DNA of 64,000 nucleotides, taken from assembly GCF_030463535.1 (NCBI RefSeq), contig NC_132879.1:46876094-46940093 (forward strand), given 5' to 3'. Under the pieces are notes generated by a model, which was not told where the DNA came from, made no database searches, and was given only the letters and a program-made list of their open reading frames with translations. Of the stretch, positions 13,601 through 25,600 are shown piece by piece (position 1 is the first letter of the stretch; each line of letters begins with the position of its first letter). The position numbers and the translations under genes were made by a program. This DNA comes from Salminus brasiliensis. Lineage: Eukaryota; Chordata; Actinopteri; Characiformes; Bryconidae.

Positions 13601-16600
13601 CCTGTCACGCTCCAAAGTGAAGGAGCTCATCCGAGTCTCTTGGCCTTTCATCAAGCGAGCTTGCGTGGTCTGCGTATACGTAAGTGTGTTTATCACAGTA
13701 TTGCTTTGCATACTTATATAGACATGGCTTGTTCTTAGAGCTGTGCATGTGTGTGTGTTTTCTGTAGGTACTGCTGATCCTGTCTGTTCGCTTGTGGTTG
13801 ATGGGTGGGTCCATGCCTTTGTTCTCAGAGCAGGACAATCCAGCGTCCTTCTCACCAGTCCTCCTCACCAGGCAAGCAATAGCACTGTACATTAACACTC
13901 ATATAACGATCAGCGAGATGGTCATTTTGACAGTTTTTGAGATGTACATTATGTGGACAAAAGTGTTGGGACACCTGCTCATTCATGGTTTCTTCTGAAA
14001 TCCAGAGTATTAAAAAAGATTAGTTGGAGTAACTGTCTCTACTGTCCAGGGAAAGCCTTCTACTAGACTTTGGAGCATTGCTGTGAAGAATTGATTGCAT
14101 TCAGCAGCAAGAATGTTAGTGAGATCGGGATGTTGGATGATCACCACCCCACTATCATTCCAGAGAACACAGTTCCACGGCCCCACAGCTGAATGCTGGG
14201 GGCTTTATACCCCTCTAGCCCACGCCTGGCATTAGGCATGGTGCCAATAGGTTGTGTGCTCCAGAAAGTCCTGTCCTATTGACAGTACTGCTCGACAAGG
14301 ACTAGACAAGCTGTGTGTATTCTGTGTCAGAAATGGGCAACTTAAAGTTGTAGCTGAATGCAGTCATTCGAAGGTGTGTCCACAAACATTTAGACATACA
14401 GTGTAGTTGAGTATCAAGGTCTTGTACATTAATATGACTCACTTCTTTCCCTTGTTTAGGTTTCTCACCTACTGTTATCTTCTGGCCTTCAATGCCTGGC
14501 TGCTGCTGGCTCCTATAGTGCTCTGCTATGACTGGCAGGTAACATTCAGTATTTCCGTCCTGTAAAAAATCTTATTAAAGAATGCTCTGTAAATTAAAGT
14601 GCAGAACACAAACTGATGGAATTTCACCACTTGCTAAAAACAGTATTTACATCCAGTGGTACATTCTGAACAGACCTGTGAAAAGGTTTGGGTACCCCTG
14701 TTTAAATGAAATGCTTTGTTAATTTTCTAATTGAAATTAAGTTTGTATTGTACACACTGCAAAAAAGAGTAACATAGCATTATGTAAAATTCCATTATGT
14801 TAAATTAAGCAAATTAATCAGTTATTGTGAATTAAAATGTTTTCCCTGTGGGGGAGGAAATCACAGAACATGCAATTTGGCCAGAGGTAACCAAAATGTT
14901 ACATTATGGCAGTACATGCTGTGTGTTATATGCTGTATTTTAACCTGTATCCTAAAAAAAACATATCATATATAAAAAATCCAAATTTGAAACCTGACCA
15001 TTGAAGAACATGGTGAAAGGAGGCTAACAAACCATGCAGAGAATCAGATGGATTACAGTCTGTAATTATAGGACTACAAAATGCTCCTATATGGTCAGCA
15101 GAGCTGATAAAATGGGCCAAGGTTATTCCAAACAAGATGTGGTCAGAGTATTCTACTATAGCCCCATAATGTTTCATAATAATTCTTCAAAAATGCAGTG
15201 TCCATTCTTGGGTCGTAAAAGCTACAGTCTATCATTACTGATACCTGTGATTTACTACGATTGCAGGTAGGCAGCATCCCTTTAGTGGAGTCTCTGTGGG
15301 ACGCACGCAACGTCGCTGCCCTGATGCTGGCACTGGGCATGCTTGCTCTCTGTCTGCACTGCGTTACATCACTACAGGTGAGCACACACGTATGCACAGA
15401 CAGCCGCTGGCTCTACACACTCAACACATTTGAGTGAATGCCTTTGCACTTTCCTCACAATCCCCACATTATGCTTCACAGTTGACATTTTTTCAGTGTA
15501 TAGATTTTTATTCTTATTACCCCGTTTGTTGCTGAAGATTTTCTTTAGTGTATCCATTACAGAATGGACAGTAAAAGCCAAGACAGTGAATGCCACATAA
15601 AATAGTACTCACATGGACACTATACATTATAAACGAGATCAAAACCATGTAGCAAAAAAAAGAAAAGAAATAAAACACAGAATAACAACTTCTTAGAAAC
15701 CTGTGCCTCCATAGATTATCTGTGCAGTAATGAGTTTGTGGAAAATAGCATCAGCTCAGATCAGATCATTTCACAGTCTTCTCCCACACACACAAAGCGT
15801 GAAAAGAGCCTTGAGACTTGTATTCTTCATTTTGCAAGGTCAATGAGAGTGAGTGGATTTATCCCTCAAAGGAATATAAAAAAAGTTCACGTTTATTTAT
15901 ATAGCGCCATTGGCATCAGAACTCCCTCAGAGTGAGAGGAAGAAACCTTGAGAGGAATCATAACTCAAAAGGGGAACCCATCCTCCTCTGGTCAACACCA
16001 GTTAACAAAACAAACAACACCACAAGCATTAAATACAGAAATAATTATTGGATACACAGCAATGAAAACGAAGGATGGAGTATAGGTGGGCTTACTACTA
16101 CACAGAATGCTCAGATTTAAGCACTGAAAAACAGAGGTTTTTAAGGTTAGCAGTCTCATCAGGAGGAATAAAGATTACATATATGGTTGCCATAAAAATA
16201 TGAATATGTAAAGAACAATTCAGTATGAGTAATGGGTTTAGTAAGAGTCTGTGCAGGGATCAGTCCTGTCATAAAGATGAATTGAGCATTCTGGCGGGGT
16301 TCACTGGGTTGGGCAGAGGGTGAAGGGCACATGGCTCCAAGATGGTCTGGAGAGCAGGCAGCAGGACAACGTCCTACTGACCAGCATCGATCCAGACAGG
16401 GGGGCTGGTCAGCTCTGCAGCTACATACTGTCTACTTGTCTGTGTCAGTTTAAGCTACTTTTTAGCTGCATTAGCAATGTTGAAATATTGAAATTTGAAA
16501 AGACAACTGATGGTTCCTCAAAGAGTCATTGTTGTAAATAAGATGTAAGATGTGTGAAGAACCTTTAAAAAATACAATATTAAGGTTCTTCACCAATTAA

Positions 16601-19600
16601 AGGCTTTTCCTAATCAACAAACCCTTCAGTTAAAAGGATCCTAGAATGGAAAGCTGTATTTTCCGTGGCTGAGTAATACAGAATAATGAGAGTACTGTTA
16701 TGACTGTGATGAAAAAGTCCTGACTCATTTTTAGACTCAGAAACCCAGCTCACTAGTGGAAGTCTGGCTAGCGCTAGTCAAAACTGGTGAAGCGGTAAAA
16801 GAGCAGCAGCCACATTGGGAGAATATGATGGTGGTTAAAGTTGTAGTCAGTTCACTGACACAGTCTTTGTCACAGTGTTCAATTCCATCACCAGCTCATC
16901 TGATTTAACTTTCTGGAGTCTCGGAACATGCCGGCACGTCACATTCGATGTTAGTCTACATTTCTATTAATATCTTTGCGATAATACAGTGGAAAGCTTT
17001 CCTGAATCTGTAGAGCCTGTCCTTTCAATTGTATCTCATTGCAAGGTTGTACATGACTCTCACTCGGAGTTACAAGGCTGTGAAGATGAGTCTCTGTCTC
17101 CTGCTGTGTCTAACTGGTGGATTTGTGTCTTTCATCTACCTCTCATTTGTAATTGATGGATTTGTGCATCTGTCAATGGGTTTGTGTGAAGCTGTCCAAT
17201 GGACACTCAGAAACTCGTCTTTTTTATTCATACATTATTCCTCTACTGGTAAACCAAGCACCAAAACAATTAGTCTACATAAATAAAGGTACGTTTTGAC
17301 AGGACATACCATACATGAAGAATTTCTAAAAGGATTTCCAGAATTCCAGAATATATGTAAAATTGAGAAAATGCCCTTAGACTTAGGTTTAACATCATTA
17401 AGAACTGATTCACTAAACTAGGGGTTTGATAATAACTAGACTTCCACGAGGAGAGCTTTGAAGATGTTTTAATGAACATAGTGATGTAAAATCGCTATTT
17501 TTTTATATTAATGTTTTAATAATGAGCACTAACACTTACTGCCTACATAAGGTGCTTTTACTTAAAGATCACAGGTACCTAAAACCTTTGCAATGTACTG
17601 TATTTACACATTGCCATGGCAGACATGTGTATTACAGTATATACAGTTCATTGTACTGAGCATTAATCCTTGTTCTAAATGTACATTATTGTTCAAGCTT
17701 ACAAATTGTATTGTAGGATTACTGTTGACTACGCTGTGTGTGTGTGTGTGTGTGTGTGTGTGTCTCAGTATGACATACATTTTCATGCTAGCTGTGGATG
17801 TTTTCTCTGGGAAGTGATGGAAAAGTAGCTTGCCCTTGCAAAACTGTCAGCTGTCAGTCATCCTTGACTTCTCAAAACACAGTGCAGCAGCTCTGAAGTG
17901 TGTGTGCGTGTGTGCGTGTGCAGCCGTTAGTCTTTTAAGGCAGGTTTTCTCATCTTGAAGTCCTGTGGGTAAGTGGGATCCAGCCCACTATCTGTAGTTA
18001 GCTGTGGTGTTCGGGGGGTTTACTCTCTCTGATCAGCAGGTCTCATATACCCTGCTTGAATAATTCATACTGTGTGTCTGGCACAGGCTGTCAGACCAGT
18101 GTCAGAAAGCTGCCAGTGGTTGTGTAAGTGTCTAACTTGTCACTGCTTGCTTTCATACAGGCTTGCGGTATTCCAGCAATGGAAGAATCAGGTTTCATAT
18201 TCTGATTAGGATTAGTGTGGAGTTTGATCTGCAATTGCACAACACCCTCTTTTTTTCAGTAGGAAGAAATGTAGTATATAAACACAGATGAGCCAAAGCA
18301 TTATAACTGCCTAATATGCTGTTCTTCCAGTGCTTCCACAAAATAGGTCAGACCTGCTAAGGCATGGACTTAACAAGGCCACTGAAGGTGTTCTATTGGT
18401 ATCTGGCACCCATATTGATTCAACCCAGATGGGTTAGCCTTTTTGCCTTTGCACCTGTACATGCAAAAGACCCTCTGTCCATCCATCTCATTCAACAAAA
18501 ACAGCTGTCCTCCGTCTTTCCACATGAAAGCCCTATTCCCAAAAAGCCCTGTTTGGATTGGATTAGATAACAATAAAATGACCAGAGGTTCAGCAGGTTT
18601 AATACCCAGATGTTTGCATCACATTGTCACATGATCACATTCACAGCTGTTGCATCCAAACGGTTGAATGGGGTAAGACAAAGTTCCAATTATTTGATTT
18701 CCCGTGCAATTGGGAATATTCGGAATTTGCTTCGTAATTTGAGAAGTGTTTAACATTTACCAGAAGATCTCGGATACATCCTCAAAATCATGACCACCTG
18801 CCTAATACGCTGTGGTTCTTCCGCATAGACTATGAAGGCGCCCAAGACGTTGGTAGCAGATTCTTTGGCTCTGTCGGCTGCGATTTGGAGCTGCCACAGA
18901 TTGGACTTGTTCCAGCATATCCCACAGTTGCCCAGTTGGATTGAGATCTGGGGAATGTGGAGGCCGGAGCGACACCTTCATCATGTTCCTCAAACAATGC
19001 GTGCAGTGTGGCAGAGAGCTTTTATCCTACTGAGTGAGCCTCATACACAGCAGGGTGCGATGCACTGTGTGTTGTGGCACATGGCTCCTGTAACCATCAT
19101 TATGGTAATTCCTGTGACTTGTTCCACAGGAAGCCTTCTGTCGATTCAACCCAGATGGGATAGCCTTTTGTTACCTTTGCACGCTGATGAGCTTTGGGTA
19201 TCCAACACGCTGTCACTGGTCTGCACTTTGTCCTGCTTTGGTTTTCTGTCAGTACGCACTCTCCACTGCTGACTGGGAGCACTCTGTAAGCCTTGCTGTT
19301 TCGAAAATGCTCTGACCCAGAAGTCTTGCCAGAGTGGCTGCAGTCTTTACTATAGCCTGGCTATTTCTACAAGAACCGACTGCTCGCTAAATGTCTAATA
19401 CAGTGCTCTCCATAATGTTTTGGACAAAGACATTTTTCCTTGACATGTCCCTCTGCTCCACAGTTTAGATTTTTATCTATCTGTTGACATTTTAGTTTTC
19501 CCATGTTACAGTTACAACATTTCAGGACACTATAATGTTTAGGACATTTGGCTTCACAGGTGTTTCTGCTTACTCAGGTGTGTTACATTGCTTCATTAGT

Positions 19601-22600
19601 GCAGGCATTGCTTCTAAGCTTGGACAGTTTAGTCTAAGAATAGATTTAATAATAAAGGAAAACACTTTTTCTGTTTTCTGTGCTATGACGACTTAGACTC
19701 TCTGGGTACTCACAATAGCCATCCCACCATTCGGCTGTGTGGAGAAGTTTATTTTGTGGAAGATGATCAGCCACACAAAGGAAGCTCAGTTTCTGTCATT
19801 TACCTGCCGTGAAGAAGAAGGCTCTTAAAGGGACACAAGCTTTGTGCTAAAACAGAGATATGACCGGTCAGGGATTTACAACAGCAATCTATAATGTAAG
19901 CTCTCTGTCAAAGCAGAGTATAGGGGTATAGCCAGGGCCCTCTGAGCCAAAATAAGAGCAGGAGAAGGAGAGGAGGGCTGTGGCTTCTAGAAGGTAGCTG
20001 GCACTGGCCTGGCCTGGTGGCATTTTAGGATGGATGCTTCTAAGCTTTCAAAAACCTTTTGAGTCTGTAGATGTCATTGTTCAACATGAGAACAAGAGCT
20101 GTGCCAGTGAAAGTCAAAGAAACTATTATGAGGCTAAAAGAACAAGAATAAAACCATTAGAGACATCAGTCAAACCTTGGGATTAGCTAAATCAACTGTG
20201 TGTAATATCATTAGGAAGAAAGAAGGCACTGGTGAGCTCATTAATGGAAAATAAATGTGTCCTTATCCCAAACATTACGGAGGACACTGTGTATTCCAGA
20301 CCATTACATGCACTGTTGTTATGATATATGAGATAGAACACTTTTCTCTTTGTCTTTTAGTGGTCATCATGTTTTGCTTCATCAGTGTATAATTAGGGCC
20401 TAAAAGTGCACTGATGCATTGATGTATGAAGGTGGAGATGAAGCTGAATTGATTTTGGATTGTTTCGCAATGATCAAGTCAGCATTTATTCAGATTGAAT
20501 TCCGAACCCCTAGTTAGGCAGTCAAGGGCCACGGTGGCAAGGAAATCTCTTTTAGAGGAAAATGGAGAAACCCTTGGAGCATTAGGCCTTTAAAGGGGAA
20601 CCCTTAAACATTGACACAAGTGTTGATATAGTGAACAAGTAAATGACAAATAATGACAAGATAAGAAAATAGGTGAGTCTAGGACGAAAACATTCAGATT
20701 AGGCATTGAAGACCAGAGACTGATGTTGGAAGTCTATAAGAGGTTATCTAACAAGAACGGAAATGAGAAATGAATCTATGATTGCTGTGGGAACCTATAC
20801 TCTGTATAGATAGAAGCAGGTGTAGAGCGTCTACAGAAGATCGGGGCAGAAGTAAACCGACCCTGGCCTAAACATTCCACAGAAAGGAAAGTGATGAGCT
20901 ATTTACTGAAGTCTGCATGGCATCCAGCTGAGGCTAGCAGTCTTAATGAGGTGGGTAAAATGGGCATGCAGGGTCAGGGGCACATCAGTGTGGCTTAAGT
21001 GAGGTCAAACAGATGTCGATTATAGATTATAATAACATTCAATATTGACTAGTTGTGACTTGTAAATAGTTTGCCCAGGCTGCAGGTCAAAGTGGTCCAG
21101 CTCTGATTGTTAGGTGTGGTCATTCATATTGTCTTCTTAATCTGTCACTAGTCTGAACATATCATGCTCCTGAACTGCCCAGCATGCGTATCAAACAAAC
21201 ACAGCTGTCCTCTGGCATTCCACATGTCTAATACACCTCTTTTTGACATCAAAGTCACTGCTATTGTAGATATATTTATATTTATAGCATTTAGCTGACG
21301 CTCTTATCCAAAGCGACTTACACATATTACAGAAGTGGGACAAACAGTGTTAGGAGTCTTGCCTTGGCTGGTTTCACAGACTTAGAAGACATCTAAACCT
21401 AGATAAAAATTTTGGTTTCCACCATTGGCCCTAGAGTTTAGTCCAAGAATAGGCTTAATAATAAAGGAAAACACTTGCTTTTCTGTGCTAAGACGACTTA
21501 GACTCACTGGGTACTCACAATAGCCACCCCACCATTCGGCTGTGTGGAGAAGTTTATTTTGTGGAAGATGATCAGCCACACAAAGGAAGCTCAGTTTCTG
21601 TCATTTACCCGCCATGAAGAAGAAGGCTCTTAAAGGGACACAGGCTTTGTGCTAAAACAGAGATATGCACAGAATAAAGAGGTCAGGGATTTATAACAGC
21701 AATCTATAATGTAAGCTCTCTGTCAAAGCATAGTATAGGGGTATAGCCCGGGCCCTCTGAGCCCAAATGAGAGCAGGAGAAAGAGAGGAGGGCTGTGGCT
21801 TCTAGAAGGTAGCTGGCACTGGCCTGGCCTGGTGGCATTTTAGGATGGAGCGCAGATGACCTCTGTCTGTGCTGCCATGACAACAGATGGTGGCTGGGCT
21901 GAGGCAGAGGGATAAGGCCAAAGTTATCATTATCATCATCATCATTGTCTGTAGTATTCCTGCGCTACGCCTTTAATGTTGCACATAAAACATCAGGCTT
22001 TAAGCGTATATGTGTATGTGTGCGCTTGTGTGTGTGTGTGTGTGTGTCTCTTTTTCACACAGATGCATATGTCTACGCCTGATGCCGCCACACTGCATCA
22101 CATTAATCCAACTGTGTAACACCAGCTACTGTGGGGATTCTAACAGCATATCCTGGCTGCAGTACTGAAGGGGGTTAGATTAGGTTCACTAGGCCAGATC
22201 TATTCACCAGCCTGTTCAGAGGGCATTCATTTATGCCAGCAAACACATCATCTACAACCCCTTGAGCCCTTCGAGCCTAAGGATTTGATAAACACATTTC
22301 TAAACCCGGGTTGGGGCTCCAGTATTATCTTTTTATTGCTTGTATTTAGAGCTGTAGCTATCTGTTTTATTAGGGATTTCTACATTTCCATTTAGAATGT
22401 ACTTAAGGTAGTTTGGTAGAGGTAGTTTGCCGTCAATGCAGTCAATTAGTCAGGAAATGTTTGATATCTGGCATGTCCTTACTTTGTTTACAATGGGAGA
22501 TGCTAGGCTGTCACCAATATCATATCTGTAAATAAACAAAAAAATATTTAATAAAACAGTATGGATAGACCTTATTTAAACTTTTAAGCTAAAATTGTAA

Positions 22601-25600
22601 CTATAGTATGTTACCATTCACACCATATACCGCTTTGTAGTACTGTTCTGTAGTACCATTTTTAAAATGTACCTCAATGCATGGAAGGAGGTAAAAGTGA
22701 TTCTGCTTTCTAAGAATAACTGCCCCACCATTCAGCTCTATGGAGAAGCTTTTTTTTGACTGTTTCATAGACCAAAGTAAATCACTTGGAGCAGGTTAAA
22801 AGAGATTTCATTTGCATGTATTTATGGAGACAAACTGGGTGACAGTTTAAGTCTGATTAAGTCTATTAGCTATGTTAGCCTAGCATTTCCCATCCTAAAC
22901 TAATGAAGCAAATTATAGATTTCAAATGTCCTGGCTGATCTGGGGTAAGTGATCAGTAAAGACCATTAGATTTTGTTACATTTAACACATTTGCCAAGTC
23001 CAAAAGTCTTTGCTGGTCTTTTTTTGGACTTTTTATGCAGCTATAACATATCTAAATACTTTTATTTTATTTACATGGTGGTTAAAGAAGTCATCTTCTG
23101 ACTGAAAGGTTGCTGGTTTGATCCCCTGAACCGTCAGGACACATCTTAAGTGCCGTTTAAGCAAGGCACCCAACTCCTAACTGCTCCCTAGGCATAGCAG
23201 CCAGGGTCTGCCTTTTTCTTAGATCCCATTCTCATGTGTCTCGGGTGATCCGATCACAAGCGATTGCCAAAATGCATAGCCTGGGTGATCCGATCATAAG
23301 CGGCCAGCGCAAAGTACAGGGAGAATAGGAGACAATGCGTCCCAATCCAATCACTGAAAGCAAATTCGGAGGTGGTCAGAGACGCGTCTCGATGCGTCCC
23401 CAACAGCAAAGCACCGTCCACATTAACCATGTCACTGGTCGTTGATAAGATCACGCAATCGAAAAACTTCAAACAGCCCAAACTGGAACATGAACAAGGG
23501 CTCACCAGCCATTTCAGTGTCAAAACAAAAGCAGTAGAGACTGACATCATTGATGTGACCTCACAGGAGACTTAATTTTAAATGCTAGGTGTGAATAATA
23601 CTTACGCTTGTTAGTACCAAGTGTGAACGGAGCCTGAACGGTGCACCCAATGGGATGAAATCTAATACCTTACAGTCTGATTCAATAATTTCAATCAGCT
23701 CAAAGTATTGTGATCGTTTGATTGTGAATAATTGGGAAAATGACTAGACAGGGTGCTCTATCGATGGTTCCATACTGCCAAATTTGATGAAACTAGAAGG
23801 CTGCTTCTTTGCCTGTGAGCCATGATAGCAACCAGTTCCTATAAGACCTAGTTGCACCAATGTAGCATAAGATCTATTCATTTATGCAAGTAGTGATGTG
23901 CCGATCCGTTCATTTATCCATTCTTGTCAGCTACTTTTCTGAAGCAAGCACTTTCACACTTTCAATGAGTCACACTTGTTCTGAGAAGTCTACACTTTCT
24001 CTCTGCTTCTCCAACGCTCCTTTCATTGCGGTGTTTAAAGAGAGCAGAGTTCATTTTATCTGCTTATCTGCTGTAGAGGAGTGTTGGAGTATTTGAAGCT
24101 AGAATAGAAGCATCCTATTGTCTGCTGTCTGGGCTTATGGTGAATTATTATGCTTTGCTAATTCTCTTTCTCTTTTTGTCTTTCTTTATTTCATCTGTCT
24201 GCTTCTTTCTTTCTCTCTGTAGAAGATGGAGGGCAGGGAGGTGCTGGTGGGGATACTGTTCCTGGTGTTTCCTTTCATCCCTGCCACTAATCTGTTCTTC
24301 CGTGTGGGATTTGTGGTGGCAGAGAGAGTCCTCTACATGCCCAGGTTTGTTGTCGTGTCTGCATCCGTGTGTGTCATTGTGGGTAATGTAATCTGTCACC
24401 TAACGATGATTATGGAACCCAGCTCTTTCCTTTTTTAACCTGCCTGCACTGTAGCCCGTGTTTTATTGTGGATTTACCTGTATACCGGTCTCCACTTCCA
24501 AAATTGACATATTTCCAAAAGCTCACAATTCTAAATATCCCACATCTGCTCGTGTCTATTATCCTCTACACTAGTGTCCATCTGCTTTCTGGTTAGGCTT
24601 CATGTTGTCCCACACTGTGCTCACTGACCGCTCTCTCTAAGGCTTGCTCTCTTCTTCTCTCTCTCCTAGCCCTAGCACATCATCTTTACTGCAGTTTTTT
24701 TTTCTCTCTACAGGGATTTTTTTTGCAGCCTAGTCCTGCATGAATTTCGGCTTTTGGCTTTAGCACTCATCCTTCTTTTCTCCCTCCCAGCCTCCCTCCC
24801 TCTATCCGTCCACTGTGGGGATAACACGTTGGTGATAGCGGAGCCTAATCTGGCTCTACTGGGCCCTGTTTCTATGCTTCCCAGGACAAAAAAAAAAAAA
24901 GAAAAAACATGTAGCTTAGTTCAAGAGAAGTCCACTGCCTCTTCTATTAGTGCAGTGTTAATCTCCCACTATGAAGTGTTGGCGTAGCCTGTGTGTATGT
25001 CTACGTGTGTAATTGGGACTAAGTGCAACAATTACACAGTAATTTAAACTGGGAGCCATGACATTTAATAAAAGGTCAGTGGACAATTTTCTCATTGACT
25101 GTGATGGTAGCGATGACCCTGAAACACAACCACACACACACACACATATACACAGAGTAGGATGCTCCCAGAGGACATGTTTACTAATGAAGGATTTATG
25201 CTCTGGGTATTTTCTAAAAGCTTTTGGTAGGATCAGGCTGCCATTAGTGCAACTGTTCAAGGCCTCATGCAGAGTGGGGTACTGCTACAGTGTAATAGCA
25301 GTTACCATAACATTAACAGTTAATACCGGTTATCCTAGAGATCAGACCAAAGCGATGACCGTTTCAACTGAGAGGGCAAATGTGCACACACACATACACA
25401 CACACATTCCGCAGTGTAGGCTAAATCAGCAGGCAGCTATGAGAGGAATGTCAGCCTCTTCTCTTTCTGTTCTACTCTCTTTATTTGTTGTTCTATCTGC
25501 TCTAGTTAATTGTGTATGATAGACAGGAGAGTACTCGTAAATGTGCCAAAGAAGGCATTTATTCAGTATTTTGAATTGTTCTTTAATGTATAAACAATAA

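Larger units (their letters stand above)
15378..24222. other. 8.8 kb tmtc1 intron f-g
   Basis: No coding exon recognised. Holds a dispersed repeat (15885-16100), Tc1 relics (18295-19290, 19401-20291), a duplicated 410-bp segment, a SINE (23076) and a (TG)n. The stretches 16550-17700, 20300-21270 and 22050-23050 show nothing identifiable. Confidence 0.75.

Noticed and set aside
23076..23150. Possible tRNA gene
   Set aside because: A and B boxes are present but the cloverleaf cannot be completed and the downstream body is a known SINE-type module.
23254..23550. 98-codon minus-strand open frame
   Set aside because: Lies in a region with repeated gggtgatccgatca phrases typical of a dispersed repeat; no recognisable protein features.
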